Positions 37,037 to 47,039 of a stretch of DNA of 64,000 nt are shown in pieces. The position numbers and the translations under genes are program-made. The DNA lies in assembly GCF_026157085.1 (NCBI RefSeq), contig NZ_JANPVN010000001.1:1488001-1552000 (forward strand), read 5' to 3'. Under the pieces are notes generated by a model. It was not told the origin of the DNA and made no database searches. It saw only the letters and a list, made by a program, of their open reading frames with translations. Origin of the DNA: Sphingomicrobium arenosum (GTDB taxonomy: Bacteria > Pseudomonadota > Alphaproteobacteria > Sphingomonadales > Sphingomonadaceae). Each line of letters begins with the position of its first letter. Within the stretch, counting starts at the first letter, position 1.

Positions 37037-38766
37037 CAACGCATCTCCTCGGCGGCCTCGACGCCCATGATGGCAAGGCCGTTCTTCAACACCTGCCCGA
37101 TCCCGCGCGCCAGTTCCAGCCGCGCACGCGACAATTCAGGCTGGTCCTCGAGGAGGAAGCGCTTGCCCGGATCGTCGTTGCCGCGGTTCCACCCGGCGTG
37201 GAAGGCGGCGGCGAGGTCGTAGAGATAGAAAGCGATGCGATGGGGTTCATAGGCATCGGCGGCGAGCTTCACGACGCGCGGGAATTGCGCGGCTTGGCGG
37301 ACGAGACCGCGTTCGACCTCGTCGAGCAGCGACAGGTCGGCCTCGCCCTTGTCCAGCCCCGCCTCGGCCGCCTTGCGTCCGAGGCTGGCGATGCGGGCAT
37401 GGGCATATTGGACGTAGAAGACGGGGTTTTCCTTGGACGCCTCGGTGACCTTGGCGAAATCGAAATCCAAGGGCGCGTCGGCCTTGCGGGTGAGCATCAT
37501 GAAGCGCACCACGTCCTTGCCGACTTCCTCGACCATCTCGGCGAGCGTGACGAAATTGCCCGAGCGCTTGGACATCTTCACCGGCTCGCCGTCGCGGAAC
37601 AGGCGGACCATCTGGACGAGCTTGACGTCGAGCCCCTTGTCGCCGCCGGTGAGCGCGGTCACCGCAGACTGGATGCGCTTGACCGTCCCGGCATGATCGG
37701 CGCCCCAGATGTTGACGAGGTGATCGGCGTCCTGGCTCTTCTGATAATGGTAGGCGGCATCGGCGCCGAAATAGGTCCAGCTGCCGTCCGACTTCTTCAT
37801 CGGGCGATCCTGATCGTCGCCGAACTGGGTCGAGCGGAACAGGGTCAGTTCGACGGGTTCCCAATCCTCGGGCGTCTCGCCCTTGGGCGCTTCGAGCACG
37901 CCTTCGTAGACGAGCCCCTTGGCGCGCAGCGTTTCCATCGCTTCGTCGACCTTGCCCGATGCCTGCAATTCGGCCTCCGAGGAGAAGAGATCGTGGTGGA
38001 TGCCGAGCCGCGCGAGGTCGGCGCGGATCATGTCCATCATGCGCGCAACGACGAAGGGCTTGAAGACGGGAAGCCACTCGGCCTCGTCCTTGCCGACATA
38101 GCGTTCACCAAATTCGTCCTTGAGCGCCGCGCCGACGGGCACCAGATAGTCGCCCGGATAGAGCCCCTCGGGGATCGCGCCGACATCCTCGCCCAAGGCC
38201 TCGCGATACCTGAGGTGCGCCGAGCGAGCGAGCGTGTCGACCTGCGCGCCGGCATCGTTGACATAATATTCGCGCACCACCTTGTTGCCCGCCCATTCGA
38301 GGAGGCTGGAGAGCGCATCGCCGACCACCGCGCCGCGGCTGTGCCCCATGTGCATCGGGCCGGTCGGATTGGCGCTGACATATTCGACGTTGACGGTACG
38401 CGCTTCATCGCCCGCGGGCGCGCGGCCATAGTCGCCGCCTTGCGCGATGATGCTTTCCAGTTCCTCGTCCCACACGGCAGGATCGAGGCGCAGGTTGATG
38501 AAGCCCGGTCCGGCGATCTCGGCGGCGGTGACGCCTTCCAAGGCTTCGAGGCGCGGCGCGATCTCGCCGGCGAGCGCGCGCGGATTGGTGCCTGCGGGCT
38601 TGGCCAGCACCATCGCCGCATTGGTGGCAAGATCGCCATGCGAGGGGTCGCGCGGCGGTTCGACCGCGACCGCACGGGTGGCGATGCCTTCGGGCAGCAC
38701 GCCCTCCTTCTGGAGGTCGGCGAGAATGGCGAGGAGCTTGTCCTGGAAACGGGCGTAGAGCGACAT
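37036..38766 (-). CDS. argS: Arginyl-tRNA synthetase
   Basis: 576 residues. Class I signature HMGH at residues 139-142 and KMSKRSGN downstream, with the ArgRS N-terminal domain (GDLATNAAM) and C-terminal anticodon-binding helices. It charges tRNA-Arg. It is the first gene of the argS, SPOR, nagZ, scpAB, tatABC operon. Confidence 0.99.
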   Translation of the reverse strand: MSLYARFQDKLLAILADLQKEGVLPEGIATRAVAVEPPRDPSHGDLATNAAMVLAKPAGTNPRALAGEIAPRLEALEGVTAAEIAGPGFINLRLDPAVWDEELESIIAQGGDYGRAPAGDEARTVNVEYVSANPTGPMHMGHSRGAVVGDALSSLLEWAGNKVVREYYVNDAGAQVDTLARSAHLRYREALGEDVGAIPEGLYPGDYLVPVGAALKDEFGERYVGKDEAEWLPVFKPFVVARMMDMIRADLARLGIHHDLFSSEAELQASGKVDEAMETLRAKGLVYEGVLEAPKGETPEDWEPVELTLFRSTQFGDDQDRPMKKSDGSWTYFGADAAYHYQKSQDADHLVNIWGADHAGTVKRIQSAVTALTGGDKGLDVKLVQMVRLFRDGEPVKMSKRSGNFVTLAEMVEEVGKDVVRFMMLTRKADAPLDFDFAKVTEASKENPVFYVQYAHARIASLGRKAAEAGLDKGEADLSLLDEVERGLVRQAAQFPRVVKLAADAYEPHRIAFYLYDLAAAFHAGWNRGNDDPGKRFLLEDQPELSRARLELARGIGQVLKNGLAIMGVEAAEEMR

Positions 38767-38850
38767 GAATGTTCAATCCGCGAGAAAGGGGAGTAGTTGC
38801 GCCCAGCCTCTAGCGCGCCCGCCCTGCGGATAAAAGCCCGCGCTTGGCGC

Positions 38851-39345
38851 TCAGTCGCGCTTGGGAGCGAAGACGAGGCGCCAGCGCCCCGCATCCTCGC
38901 CGGTGCTGACGATCTGCGCCACCGGGCGCGCCGGGGAAGCGGCGCGGTCGGCGAAGGCGAAATGCGAATGGTCGCCCTCATCGAGGCTCTCGATCAGCAC
39001 ATAGCCGGCGGCGCGATAGGCCGCCGCGATCTGGTGATGGCGCACGCCCGGACGGCGCGCGATGTCGATGGCGCGGTTGCGCAGGTGATAGCTGTTGGGC
39101 ACCCCGCCGACGCGGGCGTTGTGCGCGGGGCTGCGATAGGTCGAGGTGACCACCCCCCATTGCGCGCCGATGGCGGCGGCCGCGCTCATGCTGAAGGCGG
39201 CGGCGGGCGCGATGATCGGTTGAGGGGCGGCGGTGAGGCTCGGCGCCGACAGGTTGGGCGGCGTGACGATGCGCATGCCCGAAGGCGGTTCGCCCTCGCC
39301 GTCCGCTGCCATTAGCGCCATGGCGGCCAACATCATCATCGACAT
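38851..39345 (-). CDS. Peptidase M15-family protein (D-Ala-D-Ala carboxypeptidase-like)
   Basis: 164 residues from ATG at 39345. A short hydrophobic N-terminus is followed by a domain with STYRSPAHNARVGG, SYHLRNRAIDIA and DHSHFAF, matching the zinc-binding SxHxxxxAxD...HxH pattern of M15A peptidases. Such enzymes cut peptidoglycan cross-links or stem peptides in the periplasm. It is monocistronic and downstream of argS's promoter side. The substrate is inferred from family only. Confidence 0.82.
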   Translation of the reverse strand: MSMMMLAAMALMAADGEGEPPSGMRIVTPPNLSAPSLTAAPQPIIAPAAAFSMSAAAAIGAQWGVVTSTYRSPAHNARVGGVPNSYHLRNRAIDIARRPGVRHHQIAAAYRAAGYVLIESLDEGDHSHFAFADRAASPARPVAQIVSTGEDAGRWRLVFAPKRD

Positions 39346-39447
39346 GTCCCGCGACTCCCCGCTGTTGAGGGGCCATGGTATAACAGAAGTTAACATTTCG
39401 CGCCAAGGGGTAGGGGCGATTTTGTCCCGTTGCGGTACAGCCGCGCG

Positions 39448-39942
39448 CTAGGGCAGGCGGGCGAATTCCTCGGGTGTCGGGATGTCCTCGCCCGGACCTT
39501 CCGCCGCGCGGCGCGCCGCGTCGCGCACCCGCCAGTCGCGCTCGAACAGCCAATAGGCAAAGCCGACGCAGGCGCCATAGACCGGCCCCGGGTCGACCGC
39601 CCAATTGCCCGCCACGCCGAACGTGCCGCCCGCGAGCACCGCCATCAGCGCGATGCGCACCATCCAGCCCGCCAGCGCGCCCATGATCACGGCGGCGACC
39701 CAGACCCATTTTTCGCGCCATGCCGCGCCGACCGCATTGGCGGCGGGATAGCCGAACAGCGCGATGGCGAAGGCCGAGACGGGGACCAGCGCGGCGCTCA
39801 AGAGCACCAGCGGCGCGATAAAGGCGAGATCGATCCTCCCGCCCAGCGCCAGCGTGATCGCCGCCATGGCGAGGCTGCCCGCGAAGGTGCCGGTGATGGC
39901 GCCCATGACGACGGGTGCCTTGGGAATGAAGGGCCGCATCAT
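39448..39942 (-). CDS. Uncharacterised four-helix membrane protein
   Basis: 164 residues with about four hydrophobic helices (VVMGAITGTFAGSLAMAAIT, FIAPLVLLSAALVPVSAFAI, VWVAAVIMGALAGWMVRIA and a weaker one) and a soluble C-terminus. No named family is recognised. It overlaps the preceding NAD-binding protein gene by 4 nt (ATGA), so the two are co-translated. Confidence 0.75.
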   Translation of the reverse strand: MMRPFIPKAPVVMGAITGTFAGSLAMAAITLALGGRIDLAFIAPLVLLSAALVPVSAFAIALFGYPAANAVGAAWREKWVWVAAVIMGALAGWMVRIALMAVLAGGTFGVAGNWAVDPGPVYGACVGFAYWLFERDWRVRDAARRAAEGPGEDIPTPEEFARLP

Positions 39943-40616
39943 GCGCGCGTCTCCCCCGCTGCCGCCGCCAGCGCGCGGATCTCGGCATTGTGATGCACGG
40001 TGACCCCGGAGCCCGGCCGACCGACCAGCTGCGCCATGGCCTGCGCCACCGTCTCGCCGTCGATGGCGCGGACCTTGTCCGGCACGAAGCGATTGACGAG
40101 GGGCGAGAGGAGGATGCCGAGCCGCTCCTTGAGGCGCCGTTCCTTGCCGCGCTCGCCGCGCAAGAGGCCGGGGCGCATGATGTCGACACGCTCGAACCCG
40201 AGGCTCGCCACATCGGCTTCCATCTGCCCCTTGATGACGAGATAGCGGCTCTTGCTGTCACGATCCGCCATGGAGGAGGAAACGACGATCAGCTGGCGCG
40301 CGCCCGCCGTCCTTGCAGCGCGCGCGAAATTGACCACCGCGTGGCGGTCGATGCGGTCGAAATCCTCCCAATTGCCGACCTTGGCCCAGGTCGTGCCGAT
40401 GGTCGCCACCGCGACATCCACCGTCTCTTCCTCGAGCATGGCGGGCCAGCGCTCCATCGGCCCGACCTTCTCGCACCAGCCCGGCGCCTGCCCGAGGCTG
40501 GCGCGCCGCGCGAGGCTGAGCAGTTTCTGCCCCTTGAGCAACGGCGCAAGGTGCGAGCCGATGAGCCCGGTGGCGCCGATCAGCGCAATGCGTTGCGGGT
40601 CCGAAATGTCGTTCAT
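39939..40616 (-). CDS. NAD(P)-binding Rossmann-fold protein, atypical SDR
   Basis: 225 residues. N-terminal nucleotide-binding motif IALIGATGLIGSHL; later LIVVSSSMADRDSKSRYLVIKG resembles the SxxxYxxxK region of short-chain dehydrogenase-like epimerases, here as Y-x-x-x-K (YLVIK). Similar TIP30/HTATIP2-like proteins occur widely. The substrate is unknown. It is in an operon with a membrane protein gene. Confidence 0.82.
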   Translation of the reverse strand: MNDISDPQRIALIGATGLIGSHLAPLLKGQKLLSLARRASLGQAPGWCEKVGPMERWPAMLEEETVDVAVATIGTTWAKVGNWEDFDRIDRHAVVNFARAARTAGARQLIVVSSSMADRDSKSRYLVIKGQMEADVASLGFERVDIMRPGLLRGERGKERRLKERLGILLSPLVNRFVPDKVRAIDGETVAQAMAQLVGRPGSGVTVHHNAEIRALAAAAGETRA

Positions 40617-40653
40617 CGGCTAGATATAGGGCGCGCCGCCGCCCGTACCAGCC

Positions 40654-41100
40654 TCAACCACCCGGCGCGATGATGCGAATGTCGCGCAGGTCCTGGATGA
40701 GATAATCGCATGCCGTCTGGCTGTTGCAATCGGCGAAGACATCGAGGCTGTAGTCAATCCCGTCGAGCGGGACATAGACATGGAGGAACCGCCCCTCGGG
40801 GCCATTCTCCAGCTTCTCCTCGATGCGGAAATGGGCGATGTGGCCGTCCACATATTCGCTGTAATTCTTGCAGAAGGGCGCCTCGGCCGCCCAGTGGCAG
40901 GTGGCGGGGTAGCTGCCGCCCGTGCCGAGATCGAGGCGGAATTTCACCTCGCTATTGTTCCAGCGCTCGACCTGGTTGGAATAATTGCCGTCGAGCGGTC
41001 GCTCCCAATAGCCGCGCGAATCGAACTCGAAGCGCCATCCGCCCGTGCTGTCGTCCTGCGAGGCGGCGGCAAGGGCGAAGGCGAGCGTGGACGCGAACAT
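40654..41100 (-). CDS. Small exported protein of unknown function
   Basis: 148 residues. A short signal (MFASTLAFALAAASQ) is followed by an aromatic-rich mature domain (WRFEFDSRGYWERP, CHWAAEAPFCKNYSEY) with four cysteines that could form two disulfides (two near the middle, two in DCNSQTACDY). No family is recognised. It lies alone between the SDR gene and dgt. Confidence 0.7.
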   Translation of the reverse strand: MFASTLAFALAAASQDDSTGGWRFEFDSRGYWERPLDGNYSNQVERWNNSEVKFRLDLGTGGSYPATCHWAAEAPFCKNYSEYVDGHIAHFRIEEKLENGPEGRFLHVYVPLDGIDYSLDVFADCNSQTACDYLIQDLRDIRIIAPGG

Positions 41101-41185
41101 GGGTGATGGTCTCCGTGAGGTGAAGGAATGTGGCCACTCCTAAGATCGAGCGCCGCGATCGTCCCGCCCTCTTCGACCAACAGTC

Positions 41186-42343
41186 CTAAAATTTCGCTTC
41201 GAGGTCGACCGGCCCGACCCATTGTTCGTGCCGCGCGATGGCGAAGGGGTCGGTCATGCCGGCGATATAGTCGGTCATGCCGCGCAGGTGCGCCGTTTCG
41301 CCCTCGCCGCGCACCCATCCGGCGGGCAGGAGGTCGGGGCGCTCGATCAGCACCTGCGCAAGCCCGGTGACCACATTCTTGGCCCCGCGCCGGATCGGCT
41401 GGAGCGGGTCGCTGTCATAGAGGTTGGCGTAGAGATATTTCTTCAGCGCGCGTTCCTCGGCCGCCATCGCGGGGCTGAAGCCGACAAGCGTGCGCCCGGC
41501 GGCGCGCACTTCATCGACATTCCCGACCCCCGACGCCGTGATCCGTGCACGCGTTTCGGCGAGCACGTCGCCGACCATCGTGCCGATCATGTCGCGCACC
41601 AGCGCGGCGCGCTTGCGGTCGGGATCGAGCCCCGGATGCCGCGCCTCGATCGCGCGCCAGTGCCGCGCGACGATCGGCACCTCGAGCAGGGCTTGGAGGT
41701 CGAGGATCCCGGCGCGCAGGCCATCGTCCACGTCGTGATTGTCATAGGCAATGTCGTCGGCGATGGCGGCCAGCTGCGCCTCGAGACTGGCGTGGCTCGA
41801 CAGCTCCAACCCATGGTCCACATCGACCTTGGCGAGCGCCCAGCCCGGCGCGCTCACCGGGCCGTTATGCTTGGCCAGCCCTTCGAGCGTCTCCCACGAC
41901 AGGTTGAGCCCGTCATGGCCGGGATAGGGGCATTCGAGCAGCGTCAGGATGCGCAGGCTGTGGCCGTTGTGATCGAAGCCGCCGGCATGTGCGACGGCGG
42001 CCTCGAGCGCGTCCTCCCCGGCATGGCCGAAGGGCGGATGACCGAGGTCGTGAGCGAGGCACAGCGCTTCGGTGAGATCCTCGTTCAAACCCAGCGTACG
42101 CGCCATGGCGCGGCCGATCTGAGCGACCTCGAGGCTGTGGGTCAGGCGGACACGGTAATGATCGCCGTCGGGCGCGACGAACACCTGCGTCTTGTGGCGC
42201 AGGCGGCGAAAGGCGACCGAATGGATGATCCGGTCGCGGTCGCGCTGGAAGGCATCGCGGGGCCCACGCGGGCCGCGATCGTCCTCGTCATGCAATCGAC
42301 CGCGGGACTGGTGGGGATCGCTCCTCAGGCGCGGGTCGAGCAA
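41186..42343 (-). CDS. dgt: dNTP triphosphohydrolase (dGTPase-like)
   Basis: 385 residues from TTG at 42343, chosen because AGGAG lies 9 nt upstream and no ATG or GTG is available. The HD-domain metal ligands are visible: H69 in LTHSLEVAQIGR, and H98 and D99 in AHDLGHPPFGHAGE. It hydrolyses dNTPs to nucleosides and triphosphate. It starts 12 nt after the TPR-SPOR gene and is likely co-transcribed with it. Confidence 0.95.
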   Translation of the reverse strand: MLDPRLRSDPHQSRGRLHDEDDRGPRGPRDAFQRDRDRIIHSVAFRRLRHKTQVFVAPDGDHYRVRLTHSLEVAQIGRAMARTLGLNEDLTEALCLAHDLGHPPFGHAGEDALEAAVAHAGGFDHNGHSLRILTLLECPYPGHDGLNLSWETLEGLAKHNGPVSAPGWALAKVDVDHGLELSSHASLEAQLAAIADDIAYDNHDVDDGLRAGILDLQALLEVPIVARHWRAIEARHPGLDPDRKRAALVRDMIGTMVGDVLAETRARITASGVGNVDEVRAAGRTLVGFSPAMAAEERALKKYLYANLYDSDPLQPIRRGAKNVVTGLAQVLIERPDLLPAGWVRGEGETAHLRGMTDYIAGMTDPFAIARHEQWVGPVDLEAKF

Positions 42344-42355
42344 GACTTTCTTCTC

Positions 42356-44011
42356 CTAAAGCGGGTCGATGCGAAGCTGCGCGGGATCGCGCCGCCAAGC
42401 GTAGCTGTCGACCCCCTCGGCCTTGAGGGTGTTGACCAAGGCCTGCGCCTCGCTCCTGCCCGCGAACGGCCCGACGAGCAAGCGGTGAAAATCCACCCCG
42501 CGCGTCAGCAGCGGCTCATGGTCGGACAACGTGCCGAGCGCCTTGCGCTTCAGCCGGCGCCATTCGTAATCCATCGCCCCGCGATTGTCCGATCCCGCGA
42601 GCTGGACGAACCAGCTGCCCTCGACCCCGATGTCGGGCGCGGCGGGCGTGGGGCGCGGTGCCGGGCGCGCGGTCTCGACCTTGGGCGTGGGGGGCGGCGG
42701 TGCGTCATATTTGGGCTGTGGCGGTGGCGGCGGGGCGGCGGCCCGCACATTGCGCGTGTCGGCGGGAACCCGGCGGAGCGTCGCATCGAGGCCGGCAAGG
42801 CGGGGCGCGTCCTGCTGGGCTGCGGCGACCGTGGTCGTGTCGGGGGCCGACGTCGGCGCGGCCTGCGGCTGCGCGACGATCGGGCTCGGGGCGGGCGGCG
42901 GCGGGGGCAAAGACGCCTCCTCTTCCTCCTGCGCACGCGCGGTGCGGCGGGTCGTGGGACGAGCGCGGATGGCGCCGGGCGCGACCAGCCCGCTGCGCGT
43001 CGCATAACGATCGTCCTCGACGCGTACGACCTCGATCGGTCGGTCGTCCCGAGGACGGACTTGTTCACCTGGGGTCGAAGGGGTCCCGGCCACGTCGCGG
43101 CGAACCTCGGTTCGCGCTGTCGGCTCGACCCGCGCCTGGGACGGCGCGGCCGGGGGATTAGGGCGAGAGTCGGCGCTCGCCACGCGAACCGGTTCGGGGA
43201 CACGGGCGGGTGGCGGCGCGGGCGTGGGCGTCGCGGCGGCCATCGCATTGCCTGTCGGGAACACGCCAAGATGCACGGCGGCGGCCTTTTGCGGCGCGGT
43301 CAGGCTCGGCAGGCGGCGCAGGAAGGGGTCGATCGCCGCGCCCGAGCCGGGCATCGCCGCCTCGATGGCGCGGCGGGCATTGTCGATATCGCCGGTGAGC
43401 GCGAGCACGAAGGCGCGCGCTCTCAATGCCGCCGGATCGCCGTCGGCAATGAGCGGGTTGAGGAGCGCCATGGCGGCGGTGCGATCCCCGCCCATGGCGA
43501 GGTTGAGCGCGAGACGCCGCCGCGCGTCATTGGCGCGCGGGCCTGCCATGGCGGCGCGATAGTCGGCCTCGGCCTCGCGCGTCTGGCCGAGCAGGTCGTG
43601 GGCCAGCCCGCGGCTCGCCCCCATCTGGACCGCGCTGCCGCCGCGCCCCTGCGCCGCCGCGAAATATTGCATCGCGAGCGCCGGGTCGTTCATCTGCACC
43701 GCGACCGCGCCCTGTCCCATCAAGACGCGGGGGTCGTCCGGGCTGACCTCGGCGGCGCGCCCGAAAAAGCCCGCCGCACTCGGCAGGTCGCCGATGGCCA
43801 GCGCCGCTTCGCCCGCGCCGACGAGCGCGGCAAGATCGCGCGGATTGCTGTCGAGTTGGGTCAGATGCCCGGTCAGCTCGTCGACGGGGCTGGCCTGCGC
43901 CGCCGCCAAGGCGGGCGCGGCGGTCCCGGCGAGCAGCAGCGCGAGCGCGGCGGTGAGGGCACGCGATGCGCGCCGTGATCTGGTGGGATGTTGTCGCATG
44001 GCCGCGTTCAT
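42356..44011 (-). CDS. Exported TPR-repeat protein with C-terminal SPOR domain
   Basis: 551 residues from ATG at 44011; starts at 44053 and 43999 are possible, and no ribosome-binding site settles it. A basic signal peptide (RALTAALALLLAGTAAPALA) is followed by TPR-like helices (residues 45-230), a long proline/alanine/arginine-rich disordered region with poly-proline runs, and a C-terminal SPOR domain (GSWFVQLAGSDNRGAMDYEW). SPOR targets it to septal peptidoglycan and TPRs suggest protein partners. It follows ftsZ, fitting a role in division, but no specific function can be named. Confidence 0.85.
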   Translation of the reverse strand: MNAAMRQHPTRSRRASRALTAALALLLAGTAAPALAAAQASPVDELTGHLTQLDSNPRDLAALVGAGEAALAIGDLPSAAGFFGRAAEVSPDDPRVLMGQGAVAVQMNDPALAMQYFAAAQGRGGSAVQMGASRGLAHDLLGQTREAEADYRAAMAGPRANDARRRLALNLAMGGDRTAAMALLNPLIADGDPAALRARAFVLALTGDIDNARRAIEAAMPGSGAAIDPFLRRLPSLTAPQKAAAVHLGVFPTGNAMAAATPTPAPPPARVPEPVRVASADSRPNPPAAPSQARVEPTARTEVRRDVAGTPSTPGEQVRPRDDRPIEVVRVEDDRYATRSGLVAPGAIRARPTTRRTARAQEEEEASLPPPPPAPSPIVAQPQAAPTSAPDTTTVAAAQQDAPRLAGLDATLRRVPADTRNVRAAAPPPPPQPKYDAPPPPTPKVETARPAPRPTPAAPDIGVEGSWFVQLAGSDNRGAMDYEWRRLKRKALGTLSDHEPLLTRGVDFHRLLVGPFAGRSEAQALVNTLKAEGVDSYAWRRDPAQLRIDPL

Positions 44012-44108
44012 GCCCTGCCCAAGCTGACTGATCGCTGTCCGCGAGCGTGCCATGCGACGATCCGTGCCGCCGAGGCGACGAGCGGCGCGCCGATGGCGGC
44101 TGCGCGGA

Positions 44109-45623
44109 TTAGCTGTTCGACCGGTTGAGGAAGCCTGGAATGTCGAAGCTTTCCTTGCCGAAGCCCGGCTCGTCCTCGGCCTCGTCCTCGCCAGTCGCCT
44201 GGGCACCGCGCGCGATGTTGCTCATCCGCTCGAACAGCGTCCCGCCACCACCCGGCGGGGGCGTAGGTACCATTGTCTTCTTGGCCGCGCCCTTGGTCGC
44301 GAGCAGCGAAGGCATGGCGTCCACCGTTTCCTCATCCTCGGCAATCTCGTCCTCGAGCGGCGGCGCCACCGGGGGCGCGCCGACCGGGCCGGCGAGAATG
44401 TCGTCGGCTTCGAGCATCAGCGGATCATCGCCTTCGCTCTCGTCCTCGGCGACTTCCATCGCGTCGGTGAGGTCGAACGCATCGTCATCGGCGCTCGGCG
44501 CACTCGCGGAGGTCGCGGCGGTCGCATTGTCGATCGAAAAGCTCGCCTTGGGCGGGGTGACCGGCACGGCGGGCGCCGCGCCCGAACGCGCGCCGGGGAA
44601 GGTGAAGACGCTCGACGCGCTGGTCGAGGTGGTGGACGGAATGCCCTTCACATCCTCTTCGCCGTCGATGCCCGTGGCCACGACGCTGACGCGGATCTTG
44701 CCCTCGAGGTCGTCGTTGAAGGCCGAACCCCAGATGATATTGGCGTCCTCGTCGACCAGCTCCTTGATGTGGCTGGCGGCCTCGTCGACCTCCATCAGCT
44801 TCATGTCCATGCCGCCGGTGATCGAGATGATGACGCCCTTGGCGCCCTTCATGCTGACCCCGTCGAGGAGGGGATTGCTGATCGCCTTTTCGGCGGCCTC
44901 GATGGCGCGGTTCTCGCCCTCGGCCTCGCCGGTGCCCATCATCGCCTTGCCCATCTCGCTCATCACCGAACGCACGTCGGCGAAGTCGAGGTTGATGAGG
45001 CCGGGCATGACCATGAGGTCGGTGATGCCGCGCACGCCCTGCTGCAGCACCTCGTCGGCCATTTCGAAGGCCTCCTTGAAGGTGGTGTCGGGCGTGGCGA
45101 GGCGGAACAGATTCTGGTTGGGAATGACGATCAGCGTGTCGACATGCTGCTGCAGCTCGTCGATGCCGCTATCGGCACTGCGGCCGCGACGCGCACCCTC
45201 GAAGGCGAAGGGCTTGGTTACGACACCGACGGTCAGGATGCCTTTCGCGCGGGCCGCCTTGGCGATGACGGGGGCCGCGCCGGTACCGGTGCCGCCGCCC
45301 ATGCCGGCAGCGACGAAGACCATGTGGCTACCTTCGAGCGCGCGCTCGATTTCCTCGATCGTTTCTTCGGCAGCGGCACGACCGATTTCGGGACGCGAGC
45401 CGGCGCCGAGACCCTGGGTGATCTTGAGACCGAGCTGGAGACGCGTGTCGGCGGCGCTGTTGTTCAATGCCTGCGCGTCGGTGTTGGCAACGAGGAAATC
45501 GACCCCCTGCACGTCCGCCGCCATCATGTTGGCGATGGCGTTGCCACCCGCGCCGCCCACGCCGACCACGCTGATGCGCGGGCGCAGTTCGTCGACCTCT
45601 GGCCGCTGGAAATCGATGCTCAT
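44109..45623 (-). CDS. ftsZ: Cell division protein FtsZ
   Basis: 504 residues, long because of an acidic disordered linker (about residues 330-480). The GTPase signature GGGTGTG lies at 109-115, with the tubulin-like core before residue 320. The C-terminal peptide [10 protein letters not shown] binds FtsA/ZipA-type partners. It polymerises into the Z ring. It is the last gene of the dcw cluster, with its own 180-nt upstream gap rich in GANTC sites. Confidence 0.99.
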   Translation of the reverse strand: MSIDFQRPEVDELRPRISVVGVGGAGGNAIANMMAADVQGVDFLVANTDAQALNNSAADTRLQLGLKITQGLGAGSRPEIGRAAAEETIEEIERALEGSHMVFVAAGMGGGTGTGAAPVIAKAARAKGILTVGVVTKPFAFEGARRGRSADSGIDELQQHVDTLIVIPNQNLFRLATPDTTFKEAFEMADEVLQQGVRGITDLMVMPGLINLDFADVRSVMSEMGKAMMGTGEAEGENRAIEAAEKAISNPLLDGVSMKGAKGVIISITGGMDMKLMEVDEAASHIKELVDEDANIIWGSAFNDDLEGKIRVSVVATGIDGEEDVKGIPSTTSTSASSVFTFPGARSGAAPAVPVTPPKASFSIDNATAATSASAPSADDDAFDLTDAMEVAEDESEGDDPLMLEADDILAGPVGAPPVAPPLEDEIAEDEETVDAMPSLLATKGAAKKTMVPTPPPGGGGTLFERMSNIARGAQATGEDEAEDEPGFGKESFDIPGFLNRSNS

Positions 45624-45686
45624 GCTGGGTGCCTCCCCCTTGTCTCGCCAATCGTGCGGATCGCCAACCTACTGATCCGTAGAGCG

Positions 45687-45790
45687 GAATCTTTGCACAT
45701 CGCGAGTCGCGACCAAAGCGAAAACTGCTCGAGAACGGCAATTAGTGAAGAAATGATTCAGTATGGGACGATTAATCGAGTCCCTGATTC
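45687..45790. promoter_or_regulatory. Cluster of five GANTC sites upstream of ftsZ
   Basis: GANTC occurs at 45687, 45704, 45755, 45778 and 45786, all in the ftsA-ftsZ gap. GANTC is the target of the cell-cycle methyltransferase CcrM of alphaproteobacteria. In Caulobacter, methylation near the ftsZ promoter affects its transcription through GcrA. The same control is plausible here. No full CtrA motif (TTAA, 7 nt, TTAA) is visible; a single TTAA is at 45772-45775. Confidence 0.55.
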
Positions 45791-45803
45791 AAATCGGGAC
45801 GCC

Positions 45804-47039
45804 TCAACCGCCTTTCAGCGCCCCCAGCAGCCGGTCGATGAGCCCGCCGCGCCGCCGCCGCCGCGTCGGCACCGCGATATCGTCCGACCCTTCGCCCTGT
45901 TCGGCGGCGAGCAGGAGCAGGCCGACGAGGCTGGAGAAAGCCGGGCCGCGCTGCGCCTCGGGCAGGCCGCGCACGCGCTTCGGGCGCCCGATCCGCACGC
46001 GGTGACCGAGCACGCCCTGAAGATAGTCGTCGATATTCTTGAGTTCGGCGCCGCCACCTGTGAGCACCACCTGCCGTTTCACCGGCCCGCCGAAGCCGAG
46101 ACTCTTCAAGGCATTGTCGATCTCGCCCGCCAGTTCCTCGAGGCGCTGGCGGATGACGGTGATGAGCTGCGCCTGGCTGATCCGCGCGGGCTCGCCATCC
46201 TCGCCGATCTGGGCGTCGATCATCTCGTGATTGTCCGACGGCGAGAGGTTGGCCGAGCCATAGCGGCATTTCATCCGCTCGGCATCGCGGCGCGACACGC
46301 CGAAGGCCATGGCGATATCCTCGCTGATATCGCGCGCGCCAACCGGCAGCGTGCGCATCGCCACCAACATCCCGCCGACATGCAGTGACACGCTGGTCAT
46401 GTCCGCGCCGAGTTCGACCAGCGCCACGCCGAGGTCGCGCTCGTCCTTGGTGAGGCACGCGCGCGCCGATGCCAGCGGGGCGGCGATGATTGCGCCGACG
46501 CCAAGGTGGGCGGAGCGGATGACGTAATCGAGATTTTTGAAGGGGGCCATGTCGGCGGCGATGACATGGATGTCGACGCCGAGGCGCTCGGCATGGAGCC
46601 CGCGCGGGTTCTTCACCCCCTCGACCCCGTCGAGCGTATAGAGCGCGGGCTGGGCATGAAGCACGACCTGGCCCTCGCGATCGAGGCTGCCGCGCCCGGC
46701 ATCGAGCAGCGCGGCGATATCGCCCTCCTCGACCTGCTGGCCGCCCAGTTCGACTTCGACGGTGGCGACGTCGCTGGTCAGCCCGCCGGCGGCGAACCCC
46801 GCCCACACCTCGTCGATCGCCAGCGCATTCTTTCGCTCGGCCTGATCCATCGTCTCGCGCACCACCGTCTCGGCGGCGTCCATGTCGACGATGGCGCCGC
46901 GCTTGATGCCGCGGCCCTGGTGCTGGCCCGAGCCGACCACTTCCAATTGCCCGTCCTCGCCGACGCGGGCGATCAATGTCGCCACCTTGGACGAGCCGAT
47001 ATCGAGCGCGGCGATGAGATTGTCGCTGGAAACCGCCAT
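45804..47039 (-). CDS. ftsA: Cell division protein FtsA
   Basis: 411 residues. Actin-fold motifs IAALDIGSSKVATLIARVGE (phosphate 1) and QVVLTGGGAELKNIDDYLQG (adenosine). The C-terminus RRGGLIDRLLGALKGG is an amphipathic membrane-targeting helix. FtsA anchors FtsZ to the membrane. Its start shares one base with the ftsQ stop (TGATG). Confidence 0.97.
   Translation of the reverse strand: MAVSSDNLIAALDIGSSKVATLIARVGEDGQLEVVGSGQHQGRGIKRGAIVDMDAAETVVRETMDQAERKNALAIDEVWAGFAAGGLTSDVATVEVELGGQQVEEGDIAALLDAGRGSLDREGQVVLHAQPALYTLDGVEGVKNPRGLHAERLGVDIHVIAADMAPFKNLDYVIRSAHLGVGAIIAAPLASARACLTKDERDLGVALVELGADMTSVSLHVGGMLVAMRTLPVGARDISEDIAMAFGVSRRDAERMKCRYGSANLSPSDNHEMIDAQIGEDGEPARISQAQLITVIRQRLEELAGEIDNALKSLGFGGPVKRQVVLTGGGAELKNIDDYLQGVLGHRVRIGRPKRVRGLPEAQRGPAFSSLVGLLLLAAEQGEGSDDIAVPTRRRRRGGLIDRLLGALKGG

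Noticed and set aside
41222..43978. 918-residue open frame on the plus strand
   Set aside because: Antisense to dgt and the TPR-SPOR gene, which have clear domains. The translation is G/R/A-rich noise.
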